Of a DNA stretch of 64,000 bases, positions 7,837-16,431 are shown piece by piece. Source of the DNA: Fructobacillus broussonetiae (GTDB taxonomy: Bacteria; Bacillota; Bacilli; Lactobacillales; Lactobacillaceae); the NCBI RefSeq assembly GCF_018437275.1, contig NZ_JAAMFK010000004.1, positions 111,179-175,178 on the forward strand, given 5' to 3'. The position numbers and the translations under genes were made by a program. Position 1 is the stretch's first letter; the number at the start of each line of letters is the position of its first letter. The notes under the pieces were generated by a model. That model ran no database searches. It saw only the letters and a program-made list of their open reading frames with translations, and was not told the DNA's origin.

Positions 7837-8664
7837 ATGAAGATAAGACGTGCTGACCGATTGGTCGATATGACTCACTATTTACTGGAACATCCCCGCG
7901 AACTCGTTTCCCTCAACTTTTTCGCCGAGCGCTACGAAACGGCTAAGTCCTCCATCTCTGAAGATTTGGCCATCGTCCGTCGCGTTTACAAGACCCGCGG
8001 AACGGGTGATCTCAAGACCTATCCAGGTGCTGCCGGTGGTGTGTACTACACGCCTTTGATGGGCCAAGAAGAAGCCGAAGACTTCGTTTCCGGTATCATC
8101 AAGGCCGTGTCTGACGACACGCGCGTTTTGCCTGGTGGCTACGTTTACTTATCCGACCTTCTCGGACGTCCAGACGTTCTCCGTCAAACGGGACGCTTGC
8201 TTACGACGCAGTACGCCGACAAGGAAATCGACGCCGTGATGACCGCCGCTACGAAGGGAATCCCTTTGGCACAGGCCGTTGCCAATGAATTAAACGTGCC
8301 CTTTGTCATCGTTCGAGACGACGCTAAGGTGACGGAAGGTTCCATGATTTCCGTGAACTATTTGACGGGTTCATCAAAGCGGGTCGAAAAGATGGCCTTG
8401 TCCAAGCGCTCACTGCGCTCTGGCGCCCGTGTCCTCATCGTTGATGACTTCATGAAGGCCGGTGGAACGGTTCAAGGGATGCAAACTCTTGTCCGTGAAT
8501 TCGGTGGCGAAGTGGTTGGAACCGCGGTGTTTGCCGAAGGTCGTTCCAATGTCCGCTTGATCGAAGACTACACGTCTTTGCTCCACATCGACACGAGCCT
8601 CGATGGCGCGGAAGCCATCAAGGTTTCGGATGGAAACTACTTAGAACGCATTTACAAGAAGTAA
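7837..8664 (+). CDS. purR: Purine operon repressor PurR
   Basis: PurR of the Gram-positive type: an N-terminal winged helix (KIRRADRLVDMTHYLLEHP) followed by a phosphoribosyltransferase-like domain that senses PRPP (VLIVDDFMKAGGTVQGM at about residue 200). The 275-residue length and first residues agree with family members starting MKxRRxxRLVD. Upstream in-frame codons from 7747 would encode a hydrophobic stretch reading through the promoter and were discarded. The Shine-Dalgarno is unusually far but bridged by a hairpin. It precedes glmU by 15 nt, as in other Firmicutes. Confidence 0.95.
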   Translation: MKIRRADRLVDMTHYLLEHPRELVSLNFFAERYETAKSSISEDLAIVRRVYKTRGTGDLKTYPGAAGGVYYTPLMGQEEAEDFVSGIIKAVSDDTRVLPGGYVYLSDLLGRPDVLRQTGRLLTTQYADKEIDAVMTAATKGIPLAQAVANELNVPFVIVRDDAKVTEGSMISVNYLTGSSKRVEKMALSKRSLRSGARVLIVDDFMKAGGTVQGMQTLVREFGGEVVGTAVFAEGRSNVRLIEDYTSLLHIDTSLDGAEAIKVSDGNYLERIYKK

Positions 8665-8679
8665 GGTTAGGTTAGATTT

Positions 8680-10053
8680 ATGGAAGGAACAAACGTTGTC
8701 ATTTTGGCAGCCGGAAACGGTTCGCGGATGAAGTCCGACTTACCAAAGGTTCTTCACGAAGTGGCCGGCCAAGCCATGGTCGACTGGGTCATTTCTGCGG
8801 TTGAACCCTTGATGCCAGAACAAATCTTAACAGTGACGGGTGTCGGTGCCGAACGTGTTCAAGAACACCTGAAGGGCCGCTCTGACTTTGTCATTCAAGA
8901 AAAGCAACTGGGAACGGGACACGCTGTCTTGCAAACAAAGGACGCCCTCGGGGATAAGACCGGGGCGACCTTGATTCTTTCAGGTGACACGCCGCTCTTC
9001 ACGACGAAGACATTGGAAGCCCTCTTAGAAGAACATTCTCGCACGCAAAACGCTGTAACGGTTTTGACCGCCCACGCGGATAACCCAACGGGTTACGGCC
9101 GAATCGTCCGCGATGACGATGGCATGGTCTTGAAGATTGTTGAAGAAAAGGATGCTTCCATCACGGAACGCCGTATTCAAGAGATCAACACGGGTGTTTA
9201 CGTCTTTGATAACAAGTTACTCTTTGAATCCTTGGCTTCTGTTGGAAACGACAACGCCCAAGGCGAATACTACTTGCCAGATACGCTGGACATTTTGCGT
9301 GAAGCCGGTCAACCAATCGGTGCTTACGAAACGATGGACTTCTTCGAGTCACTTGGTGTGAACGACCGAGTGGACTTGGCAAAGGCAAATGAAATCATGC
9401 ATGCCCGCATCAACGAAAAGCACATGAAAAACGGTGTTGAATTCATTGCGCCTGCCCAAACGTACATCGAAGCTGGTGTTCAAATTGGAAAGGACACGGT
9501 TATCGAAGGAAACGTGACCTTGAAGGGCAAGACGGTCATCGGATCAAACAACGTTTTGACCGCCGGAACCCGCATTGAAGATTCAACGATTGGGGATGGC
9601 AATGTCATTACTTCTTCCCACTTGGAAGAAGCCACGGTGAAGGACAACACGACGATTGGGCCATACGCACACTTGCGACCAAAGGCTGTCATCGAAGACG
9701 AGGCCCACTTGGGTAACTTTGTCGAAGTGAAGAAAGCGACCGTTGGCTTGCGTTCAAAGGTTGGTCACTTGTCATACGTTGGAAACGCCACCCTTGGCGA
9801 AGACGTCAACATCGGGGCCGGTACCATCTTTGTGAACTACGACGGTGTCAACAAGTTTGATTCCAAGGTTGGCGACCGCGCCTTCATTGGCTCAAACACG
9901 AAGATCATCGCGCCTGTAAACATTGAAGATGAAGCCATTACGGCTGCTGGTTCAACCATCACAGACGACATCAAAAAGCACGAAATGGGTATCGCTCGAA
10001 CACGCCAGACCAATAAGTCTGACTTCTGGAAGCGTATGCCACACAAAAAGTAA
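8680..10053 (+). CDS. glmU: Bifunctional GlmU: GlcNAc-1-P uridyltransferase / GlcN-1-P acetyltransferase
   Basis: Makes UDP-N-acetylglucosamine, the precursor of peptidoglycan and other wall polymers. The N-terminal nucleotidyltransferase shows LAAGNGSRMKSDLPKVLHEV and the GYGRIV motif. The C-terminal left-handed beta-helix starts near residue 250 with hexapeptide repeats and contains RPKAVIEDEAHLGNFVEVKK and the GAGTIFVNYDG motif. Length of 457 is normal. It probably shares a transcript with purR and ends at a terminator. Confidence 0.97.
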   Translation: MEGTNVVILAAGNGSRMKSDLPKVLHEVAGQAMVDWVISAVEPLMPEQILTVTGVGAERVQEHLKGRSDFVIQEKQLGTGHAVLQTKDALGDKTGATLILSGDTPLFTTKTLEALLEEHSRTQNAVTVLTAHADNPTGYGRIVRDDDGMVLKIVEEKDASITERRIQEINTGVYVFDNKLLFESLASVGNDNAQGEYYLPDTLDILREAGQPIGAYETMDFFESLGVNDRVDLAKANEIMHARINEKHMKNGVEFIAPAQTYIEAGVQIGKDTVIEGNVTLKGKTVIGSNNVLTAGTRIEDSTIGDGNVITSSHLEEATVKDNTTIGPYAHLRPKAVIEDEAHLGNFVEVKKATVGLRSKVGHLSYVGNATLGEDVNIGAGTIFVNYDGVNKFDSKVGDRAFIGSNTKIIAPVNIEDEAITAAGSTITDDIKKHEMGIARTRQTNKSDFWKRMPHKK

Positions 10054-10062
10054 TTTATTAAA

Positions 10063-10091
10063 AAGGAGCAACTTCGGTTGCTTCTTTTTTT
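10063..10091 (+). terminator. Terminator after glmU
   Basis: GGAGCAAC-TTCG-GTTGCTTC hairpin followed by a long T-run. Confidence 0.88.
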
Positions 10092-10221
10092 GTTGTATCC
10101 ATGAATAATTATTCATAATATTTCAGCTAGACCAATTAAAAACATTCGATTCTATGTGTTACAATAGATGGGACAAGAGTTAAGACAACTTTTATAAAAA
10201 CGTTATACAAAGGAGTTATTC

Positions 10222-11559
10222 ATGGACTTTTCAGTACTCTACATTGGATCAGGTCAAGCAACGTGGAACGGTGCCGTTCCTTTGGCTAAGTCAGGCGTCA
10301 AAGTCGGTGTGATTGAAGAATCACAGTACGGTGGTGTCTGCTCAAACAAGGGTTGCAACGCCAAGATTATCTTGGATAAGCCCCTCCAATTAATTGACCA
10401 AATCAAGGCCTTGCAAGGCCGTGGCTTGGACGGTGTTCCTGAAGTGAACTGGGAAGACCTCATGGCCCACAAGCACGAACTCATCGTGCCACAGGACCAA
10501 CACGGTAAGGACCGCCTTGATAACGTCGGCATCCAAACGATTAACGGCCACGCCGAATTCGTGGATGCCCACAAGGTTAGGGTTGGAAAAAAGACGTACA
10601 CGGCCGATAAAATTGTTATCGCCACTGGTTTGCGTCCACACCGTTTGGACATTCCTGGTGCCGAAAACTCAACGGACTTCTTGTCCTTGCCACACATGCC
10701 GGAACACGTGACCATTTTGGGTGGTGGTTTTGTTGCCATCGAATTCGCCACGATTGCTTCAGCGGTTGGTGCCAAGGTTGACGTGATTACCCGTGGTAAG
10801 CAAATCTTGAAGCAATTTCCTAAAGAATACACGGCTTCCATCCAAGCGGACTTGAAGAAGGCCGGTGTACGCTTCATTCCTGACATGGAAGTGGAACGTG
10901 CAACAAAGGACGAAGAGGCCGGCACGATTACCTTGGAAGGCCCTAAGGGCTTTGAACTCACGACCGACTACGTCTTGGATGCAACGGGACGTGTGCCAAA
11001 CCACGACCAATTGAACTTGGAAGCGGTTGGCGTGAAGGCTAACCACCGAGGAATCGAAGTAAACGAATACTTGCAGACGAACGTGGAAAACATCTACGCT
11101 GCAGGGGATGCCGTGGATAAGACAATCCCTAAGTTGACGCCAACGGCCGCCTTCGAATCCCGCTACTTGGCTGCGAAGTTCATGGGGACAAACAACGGCC
11201 CAATTCAGTACCCAGCAATTTCAGAAATCGTCTTCACTTCACCACGAATCGCTCAGGTTGGTGTGAAGTTGGACGAAGCGAAGGCTAACCCTGACAAGTA
11301 CGAAATCACCCAGGCTTCATACGATGGTGACTGGTACCGTCAGGTTGAAAACGAACAGGGCGCAGAGCTCGCCTTGATCTTCGAAAAGGATAGCCAGCAA
11401 TTGGTTGGAGCGGCTGAAAAGGCCAACGCCGCCGAAGAGACGATTAACACCATCGTGCCTTACGTGCAGATGCGCTTGACAAAGGAACAGCTAAACGACT
11501 TCGTTTACGTCTTCCCATCCATCGCTTACACGTTGCAACGTCGTTTGCCACTGGTTTAA
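10222..11559 (+). CDS. FAD-dependent pyridine nucleotide-disulfide oxidoreductase, atypical C-terminus
   Basis: Class I flavoprotein disulfide reductase fold of 445 residues. The N-terminus has a FAD-binding stretch and the redox pair GGVCSNKGCNAK (C-x4-C, about residues 39-44). The NAD(P) motif GGGFVAIEFA is central, followed by the second FAD motif NIYAAGDAVD, and a dimerisation domain. The usual C-terminal HPTxSE catalytic His-Glu dyad is not seen: the equivalent segment reads VFPSIAYTL. It may therefore not be a normal glutathione reductase. Substrate unknown. It has its own promoter (TACAAT) and an AAAGGAG Shine-Dalgarno. Confidence 0.85.
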   Translation: MDFSVLYIGSGQATWNGAVPLAKSGVKVGVIEESQYGGVCSNKGCNAKIILDKPLQLIDQIKALQGRGLDGVPEVNWEDLMAHKHELIVPQDQHGKDRLDNVGIQTINGHAEFVDAHKVRVGKKTYTADKIVIATGLRPHRLDIPGAENSTDFLSLPHMPEHVTILGGGFVAIEFATIASAVGAKVDVITRGKQILKQFPKEYTASIQADLKKAGVRFIPDMEVERATKDEEAGTITLEGPKGFELTTDYVLDATGRVPNHDQLNLEAVGVKANHRGIEVNEYLQTNVENIYAAGDAVDKTIPKLTPTAAFESRYLAAKFMGTNNGPIQYPAISEIVFTSPRIAQVGVKLDEAKANPDKYEITQASYDGDWYRQVENEQGAELALIFEKDSQQLVGAAEKANAAEETINTIVPYVQMRLTKEQLNDFVYVFPSIAYTLQRRLPLV

Positions 11560-11574
11560 AATAATTACTGATGT

Positions 11575-11610
11575 AAAAGTCTGATCCGTACGTGATTGGA
11601 CTTTTTTCTT
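11575..11610 (+). terminator. Terminator after oxidoreductase
   Basis: AAAAGTC pairs with GACTTTT around an inner GATC/GTGAT stem, followed by a T-run. Confidence 0.7.
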
Positions 11611-11664
11611 TTCTGTAAAGAGGGCCCTGTGCTATACTCTTTTTGTTAAGCAAAGGAGAATCTC

Positions 11665-12153
11665 ATGGAATTATCAGGTGAAACAATCGTTGACTTAGTT
11701 GAAAATCAGTCATACGAAGATAAAGTGGTTGCTAATCCAGCCGGTAAAGAAATCGATTTGGATTCTCTCTTTGCAGCCTTTACAGACTTAGCCAAACAAG
11801 AAACACCAGCCCGTGCAGCCCTGGACGTTGACGGCGGTATCGAGCAGGGTGGCACGACGCTTTCGATGGAAGCAAACGTTATCAACTTGCCACTCCGCTA
11901 CAAGAACCAGGAAAAGAAGTTGGTCTACGTCGATCAAGCCTATGAGCTATCCGTCTACATGATTGTGGACAACGCCCACGTCTCGAAGTCCGCTTTGAAG
12001 ATTGAAAAGTTATCGTCATTGTCTGCTTTCTTGGACGACCCAGACTCCGTTTTGGACAAGGGGGCCAAATGGTTCGCAACGCAGTTGGACGCCATCCGAG
12101 AAAACCAGGCGGCGGCTGTTTCTGAAGAAGAGAAGCAGGAAGAAGAAAATTAA
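11665..12153 (+). CDS. Hypothetical protein, 162 aa
   Basis: Not recognised. The product is acidic and soluble, with no signal peptide or membrane segment, and ends in a Glu-rich tail (SEEEKQEEEN). The middle alternates short beta-like stretches (KKLVYVDQAYELSVYMIVD) with helices. An AAAGGAG Shine-Dalgarno 5-6 nt upstream, a TGCTATACT promoter and a downstream terminator show it is a real single-gene unit. Codon use matches its neighbours. Confidence 0.75.
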   Translation: MELSGETIVDLVENQSYEDKVVANPAGKEIDLDSLFAAFTDLAKQETPARAALDVDGGIEQGGTTLSMEANVINLPLRYKNQEKKLVYVDQAYELSVYMIVDNAHVSKSALKIEKLSSLSAFLDDPDSVLDKGAKWFATQLDAIRENQAAAVSEEEKQEEEN

Positions 12154-12160
12154 CGTTTTA

Positions 12161-12196
12161 AAAAAAGCTGACCGGCAGGTGCTGGTCAGCTTTTTG
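12161..12196. terminator. Bidirectional terminator between convergent genes
   Basis: AAAAGCTGACC/GGTCAGCTTTT stem with A-run before and T-run after. It can stop transcription from both sides. Confidence 0.85.
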
Positions 12197-12200
12197 TTTT

Positions 12201-12455
12201 TCATTCTTCTTTAAGATGGGCAGACAAGTGGTAGGCCTTTCCGTCCTTTTCCACTGACGCCTTCAGCACGCCCGGCGACGACACGTGCGAGTAGGAGGAC
12301 AGCTCGCCCAAGTCATAGGCCTCAATCACCGCCTGCACCACGTCCTTCTTCGAGCCAAAGCCCGTTTCCGGAATTGCCAGGTCATCCCAATCCCAGGATT
12401 CCGCCGGCCCGTAACTCTTCAATTCTTTTGTCTTAATTTTCGTGATTAATAGCAT
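12201..12455 (-). CDS. Hypothetical protein, 84 aa, probably leaderless
   Basis: Not recognised. The 84-residue product (starting MLLITKIKTKELKSYG) is small and soluble, with a DWDD acidic patch. The start at 12455 was chosen over one at 12518 because the longer version would read through a clear promoter (TTTACG, 17 nt, TATACT) whose -10 ends 6 nt before this ATG. That places the expected transcription start at or next to the A of the ATG. The AAGGA just before the ATG is too close for a normal Shine-Dalgarno. Confidence 0.65.
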   Translation of the reverse strand: MLLITKIKTKELKSYGPAESWDWDDLAIPETGFGSKKDVVQAVIEAYDLGELSSYSHVSSPGVLKASVEKDGKAYHLSAHLKEE

Positions 12456-12461
12456 ATCCTT

Positions 12462-12490
12462 AGTATAAGGCCTGCCTGCAAGGGCGTAAA
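12462..12490 (-). promoter_or_regulatory. Promoter giving a leaderless transcript
   Basis: On the minus strand TTTACG (12490-12485), a 17-nt spacer and TATACT (12467-12462). Only 6 nt separate the -10 from the ATG at 12455. Confidence 0.65.
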
Positions 12491-12595
12491 GCAAAAGAAA
12501 ACATGCACTTATTTTCACATATACTTTAGAATAACGATATGATATTCTAATCTCAACAACCGTAGAGAAGTGTTCGAACTAAGAAAGGGACAATC

Positions 12596-12841
12596 ATGAA
12601 GACGGGAACTTTTGTTACATTTTGCTTTGGCTACGCTTTCGTTGTGTTTTACGTATACGAAGAATTCTTTTCACGTTACATCAACGGCTTCTGGATCAAT
12701 TACCTTGTCCAGACCGCCATTCTCGTTCTTGGTCTGATCATCATCTTCATCTTCAAAGTCGTCATGGACTACAAATCCGGTGTCTTGGATGAGTCCGACA
12801 AGCTCGACCAACTCGAAACAATCGAAAAACTTGAAGACTAA
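12596..12841 (+). CDS. Small two-helix membrane protein
   Basis: An 81-residue protein with two hydrophobic segments (about residues 5-22 and 34-56) and a charged C-terminal tail rich in Asp and Glu (DESDKLDQLETIEKLED). Family not recognised. GAAAGGGA Shine-Dalgarno 6 nt upstream of the ATG. It is preceded by a possible promoter (TTCACA, 18 nt, TATGAT). Confidence 0.7.
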   Translation: MKTGTFVTFCFGYAFVVFYVYEEFFSRYINGFWINYLVQTAILVLGLIIIFIFKVVMDYKSGVLDESDKLDQLETIEKLED

Positions 12842-12849
12842 GTGAGCAC

Positions 12850-12878
12850 TTGCTATTTTAGTCAAAAGCTGACATAAT
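12850..12878 (+). promoter_or_regulatory. Promoter of structured ncRNA
   Basis: TTGCTA, a 17-nt spacer, CATAAT. The predicted start is near 12885, where the terminal helix of the RNA begins. Confidence 0.7.
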
Positions 12879-12883
12879 AAAGG

Positions 12884-13118
12884 TATGCGATGAGTCGAAC
12901 GCGTCTTTTAGGACGCTTATGCGGCCTGCTCGGATTAAATTCCAAGCCACGGATTTGGTGCAGGTGTTATGACTGTTGTGGAACTTTCATATCTCACCAT
13001 GACTACTAGCTTTTGCTAGGGTGACGCTGACTTGTTTCAATCGTGACTGATTGAAACCGCCCGTCGAAGCGAATTCGGCATGCCAAACTAAGAGCTAACT
13101 ACGGTTAGCTCTTTTTTA
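12884..13118 (+). ncRNA. Structured non-coding RNA, possibly 6S-like
   Basis: About 200 nt between a promoter and a terminator, without an ORF. The ends pair (GGTATGC near 12882 with GCATGCC near 13078-13084), and several internal hairpins are clear: GCGTC-TTTTAG-GACGC, CCTGC/GCAGG, CTAGC-TTTT-GCTAG and GTTTCAATC/GATTGAAAC. Size, closed terminal helix and independent expression suit a 6S (SsrS) RNA of lactobacilli, but the hairpins are more branched than a rod-like 6S. It is not RNase P, tmRNA or SRP RNA: their core motifs are absent. The class is inference; the RNA gene itself is well supported. Confidence 0.6.
13091..13118 (+). terminator. Terminator of the ncRNA
   Basis: AGAGCTAAC-TAC-GGTTAGCTCT followed by TTTTTTATT. 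Confidence 0.88.
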
Positions 13119-13183
13119 TTGCCAATTTTTACGAGGGCTTTTGTTATAATAAAGAAAGCAGTTTTAACTTTTGAGGAGTCTCC

Positions 13184-14461
13184 ATGGTCGAACAGGCACA
13201 GTATTTAAGTGTTGGTGCACTAACTAAATATCTCAAGGCAAAGTTTGATAACGACCCCCACCTGGGCAAGGTCTATCTGACGGGTGAAATTTCCAACCTT
13301 GGAAACCGTCGCTCCCGCCACCTCTACTTCTCCATCAAGGATCCAAAGGAGAAGGCCGTCATCCGTGCCGCCATGTTCTCCTATGCTTCCCGCTTGAAGT
13401 TCGAGCCAGAAGAGGGAATGAAGGTCCAGGCCATCGGACGTGTTCAGGTCTACGAACCGGCCGGTTCCTATTCGATCATCTTAGAGCAGATGACGCCCGC
13501 CGGTGTCGGTGACCTCTTCATGGCCTTACAGCAGTTGAAAGAGAAGCTGTCCAAAGAAGGGCTCTTCTCTCAACCTAAGAAGGCCTTGAAGCCTTTGCCT
13601 AAGAAGATTGCCGTTATCACGTCACCAACCGGTGCCGTCGTCGAAGACGTGGCCAAGACCGTGGAACGCCGCTTGCCCCAAGCACAGGTCGTGCTTTTGC
13701 CTGCCGTTGTTCAGGGAGATGGTGCGGTGCCATCGCTCTTAAAACAGTTGGACCGTGTCGATGACATGGGCTTTGACGCCGTCATCATCGGTCGTGGTGG
13801 TGGTTCCATCGAAGACCTCTGGGCCTTTAACGACGAAAGTCTGGTCCGCAGGGTTGCCGCGATGAACACGCCGGTCATTGCCTCCGTTGGGCACGAAACC
13901 GACAACACACTGGTTGATTTGGTCGCGGATCAACGAGCCGCCACGCCAACGGCCGCAGCTGAATTAGCCACGCCGGTCTCCAACCAAAACCTGGTCGACC
14001 GCGTGATGGAGTTATCCTCCCGCTTGACCCTAGCTGGCCAACAGCTTGTGGCCAACAAGAAACAGGCTTTGAACTACGTGGTCGAGCGACCAATCATGAA
14101 ACAGCCCGACCGCTTGTATGCCACCTACCAACAGGAAGTTGACTCCCTTGAGAAGCGCCTCTACCAAGCCTTCTCCCGTCGAGTCGACAACCGTCGCTAC
14201 GAGGAAAAGGCCCTGGTTGAACGGCTGGTTGCCCAGAAGACTCAACTCCTTCGGCCTTACAAGGAAAAGGTTTCTTTGGCCGCTGCCAAGCTGGACCTGG
14301 TATCGCCACTTAAGATTTTATCTTCCGGTTACACCTTCGTGAAGGGGCCGGATGGCGAAATCGTGAAGAGCAAGAAGGATTTGAAAAAAGACGACGAGGT
14401 GCGCCTGACCTTTGCAGACGGGGACTTAAGCGCCAAGATTTTAGGAGAGCAAAATGACTGA
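13184..14461 (+). CDS. xseA: Exodeoxyribonuclease VII large subunit
   Basis: Catalytic subunit of the single-strand DNA exonuclease. An N-terminal OB-fold ([24 protein letters not shown]) is followed by the conserved [15 protein letters not shown] and [18 protein letters not shown] motifs and [13 protein letters not shown]. The coiled-coil region follows, then the C-terminal SGYTFVKG. Length of 425 is slightly short but complete. It heads the xseA-xseB-ispA-tlyA-recN operon, with a TATAAT promoter and a TGAGGAG Shine-Dalgarno. Confidence 0.96.
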   Translation: MVEQAQYLSVGALTKYLKAKFDNDPHLGKVYLTGEISNLGNRRSRHLYFSIKDPKEKAVIRAAMFSYASRLKFEPEEGMKVQAIGRVQVYEPAGSYSIILEQMTPAGVGDLFMALQQLKEKLSKEGLFSQPKKALKPLPKKIAVITSPTGAVVEDVAKTVERRLPQAQVVLLPAVVQGDGAVPSLLKQLDRVDDMGFDAVIIGRGGGSIEDLWAFNDESLVRRVAAMNTPVIASVGHETDNTLVDLVADQRAATPTAAAELATPVSNQNLVDRVMELSSRLTLAGQQLVANKKQALNYVVERPIMKQPDRLYATYQQEVDSLEKRLYQAFSRRVDNRRYEEKALVERLVAQKTQLLRPYKEKVSLAAAKLDLVSPLKILSSGYTFVKGPDGEIVKSKKDLKKDDEVRLTFADGDLSAKILGEQND

Positions 14462-14681
14462 AAAAGTATCTTTTGAAGACAAGTTGAAACAATTGGATCA
14501 AATCGTGACCGCTTTGGAACAAGGTGACCGACCATTGGAAACGGCCTTGGCTGATTTCAAGACGGGCGTTACCTTGGCTAAGGACTTGCAAAAGACCCTT
14601 GCCGAAGCCGAAAAAACATTGGCTAAGGTCATGCAAGACGACGGTTCCATGACGGATTTGGAATTGACGAACAATGACTAA
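14454..14681 (+). CDS. xseB: Exodeoxyribonuclease VII small subunit
   Basis: A 75-residue helical protein with the XseB signature [37 protein letters not shown]. It overlaps xseA by 8 nt and ispA by 8 nt, so translation is coupled. It binds the XseA coiled coil as several copies. Confidence 0.95.
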   Translation: MTEKVSFEDKLKQLDQIVTALEQGDRPLETALADFKTGVTLAKDLQKTLAEAEKTLAKVMQDDGSMTDLELTNND

Positions 14682-15549
14682 TTTCAAGGACTTCATCAAC
14701 CAATACAAGCCACGCGTTGAAGAAGCCCTCGTGGAAGAAAGTAAGCAGCACGGAGCAGAAGTTTCCAAGGATTTTGAGAAGGCCTTGCAATACGCCTTGC
14801 TCACGCCTGGAAAGCGTCTCCGTCCGCTGTTGGCTCTTGCCGTGATGGCTTCTTTTGGACGAAACATCGACGACGATGCCGTGAAGGCGGCTTCGGCCAT
14901 CGAATGGGTACACGCCTACTCTTTGGTTCACGACGATTTGCCAGCCATGGATAACGACGCCTACCGCCGCGGTAAGCTTTCCGTGCACGCCTTGTACGGA
15001 CCAGCCACCGGTGTGTTGGTGGGGGATGCCTTGCAGGCTCAGGCCTACAAGATCTTGTCCGGTGTCAAAGGGGCTTCCGCCTCCCAAATCGTTTCGATGG
15101 TTCGCGTCCTCTCCGAGCGTTCTGGTGCCTTTGGCATGGTCTACGGTCAGGTCTTAGACATGCAAAACCATGACACGGTGAAGGATTCCGTCCTTTTGGC
15201 TCAAGTCCTTGACCAGGTCTACCAAAAGAAGACGGCCGATATTTTGATCGCCGCTGCCTTAATCGGGGGCCACTACCAGGGCTTGAGTCAACCGGCACTT
15301 GCCTTAGTGGAGAAGTACGCCCAGAATCTTGGGTTACTCTTTCAAATTCAAGACGACGTCGACGACTACGAACAAGACGAAGAAGAGGGCGTTGTCTCAC
15401 TCGTTCACTTGATTGGGATGGACCGCGCACGTGAGATGGTCGACGAATTGTTGGCTGGTGCGGAAGGGACTTTGGATGAATTAGCCGCACTCGAAGTCGA
15501 ATTCGATAAGAGCTTGTTAGAAGACTTAATTAAACTAATTGGAGCATAA
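14674..15549 (+). CDS. ispA: Farnesyl diphosphate synthase / polyprenyl synthetase
   Basis: Condenses isoprenyl diphosphates to farnesyl diphosphate, the starter for undecaprenyl and quinone side chains. Both aspartate-rich motifs are present: [12 protein letters not shown] (first DDxxD) and [13 protein letters not shown] (second). The 291-residue length and place after xseB fit Isp[11 protein letters not shown] near residue 45 is the substrate phosphate-binding region. Confidence 0.95.
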   Translation: MTNFKDFINQYKPRVEEALVEESKQHGAEVSKDFEKALQYALLTPGKRLRPLLALAVMASFGRNIDDDAVKAASAIEWVHAYSLVHDDLPAMDNDAYRRGKLSVHALYGPATGVLVGDALQAQAYKILSGVKGASASQIVSMVRVLSERSGAFGMVYGQVLDMQNHDTVKDSVLLAQVLDQVYQKKTADILIAAALIGGHYQGLSQPALALVEKYAQNLGLLFQIQDDVDDYEQDEEEGVVSLVHLIGMDRAREMVDELLAGAEGTLDELAALEVEFDKSLLEDLIKLIGA

Positions 15550-15552
15550 AGT

Positions 15553-16377
15553 ATGGCAGTCGCAAAAGAGCGCGTTGACATTCTACTGGTTCAGCAAGGC
15601 CTCTTCACTTCCCGTGAACAAGCCAAGCGAGCCGTGATGGCCGGGCAGATTCTTGGTGAAAACGAAGAACGCCTAGACAAGGCCGGACAGAAGATTCCGG
15701 TCACAACCGAATTACATTTTAAGGGGCAACCGCTCCCATTTGTGTCTCGTGGAGGCTACAAGTTGGTGAAAGCCATCGACACCTTCGGCATGACCATGCA
15801 AGACCAAATCGTCTTGGACATCGGCTCATCAACCGGTGGCTTCACTGACGTTTCCTTGCAAAACGGGGCCAAGCACGTTTACGCCCTGGACGTTGGAACG
15901 AACCAACTCGCCTGGAAGCTTCGCATCGACGAGCGCGTGACAGTCATGGAAAACACGAATTTCCGTTATGCCAAGTTGGCGGACTTCATGGAAGGACAAC
16001 CAACCCGTGCCACGATCGACGTCTCCTTCATCTCACTGTCTCTGATTTTGCCAACGTTGAAGGACATCTTGGCAAAGGGCGGTGAGGTGGCCGCCTTGAT
16101 TAAGCCCCAGTTCGAAGCCGGACGTGAAGCCGTCGGCAAGCATGGCATCATCAAGGACCCAGAAGTTCACCGTCAAGTGCTTGAAAAGACCTTGCCAATG
16201 ATGGTTGAATCCGGCTTTACCGTGAAGGGCTTGACCTTCTCGCCAATCAAGGGTGGCCAAGGAAACATTGAATTCTTGGCCTGGCTGGAACGAGACGACG
16301 ATGCCAAGGTTTTGGACACCGTTAACATTGATCAAGTAATTGAAGAGGCCCACGGTCAACTCGACCAAGAGGGTTAA
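15553..16377 (+). CDS. tlyA: TlyA family rRNA (cytidine-2'-O)-methyltransferase
   Basis: An N-terminal S4 RNA-binding domain (RVDILLVQQGLFTSREQAKRAV) followed by an FtsJ-type SAM methyltransferase domain (VLDIGSSTGGFTDVSLQNGA). 274 residues. It follows ispA by 3 nt. TlyA/YqxC proteins methylate rRNA or act as haemolysin-like factors; the methyltransferase role is the better supported. In many Firmicutes argR sits between tlyA and recN. Here there is only a 54-nt gap. Confidence 0.92.
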   Translation: MAVAKERVDILLVQQGLFTSREQAKRAVMAGQILGENEERLDKAGQKIPVTTELHFKGQPLPFVSRGGYKLVKAIDTFGMTMQDQIVLDIGSSTGGFTDVSLQNGAKHVYALDVGTNQLAWKLRIDERVTVMENTNFRYAKLADFMEGQPTRATIDVSFISLSLILPTLKDILAKGGEVAALIKPQFEAGREAVGKHGIIKDPEVHRQVLEKTLPMMVESGFTVKGLTFSPIKGGQGNIEFLAWLERDDDAKVLDTVNIDQVIEEAHGQLDQEG

Positions 16378-16381
16378 GAGA

Positions 16382-16405
16382 CTAGCTTCTGATTGAGGAG
16401 CTAGC
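16382..16405 (+). promoter_or_regulatory. Hairpin in the tlyA-recN gap
   Basis: CTAGCTTC pairs with GGAGCTAG (8 bp, loop TGATTGA). There is no T-run, so it is not a normal terminator. It may be a processing or attenuation element, or a remnant of a lost argR. Confidence 0.4.
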
Positions 16406-16431
16406 CATAGCGAATTAATTTGGAGAAAGCG

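Noticed and set aside
10254..10961. 235-codon antisense ORF over the oxidoreductase
   Set aside because: Overlaps the FAD and NAD motif codons of a clear enzyme and lacks initiation signals.
12884..13085. tmRNA, RNase P or large SRP RNA
   Set aside because: No tRNA-like ends or tag ORF, no RNase P core motif, and no SRP apical GGAA-type loop with its conserved flanks.
13739..14309. Several antisense ORFs over xseA
   Set aside because: Short, overlapping in multiple frames and without start signals; typical of a GC-moderate coding strand.
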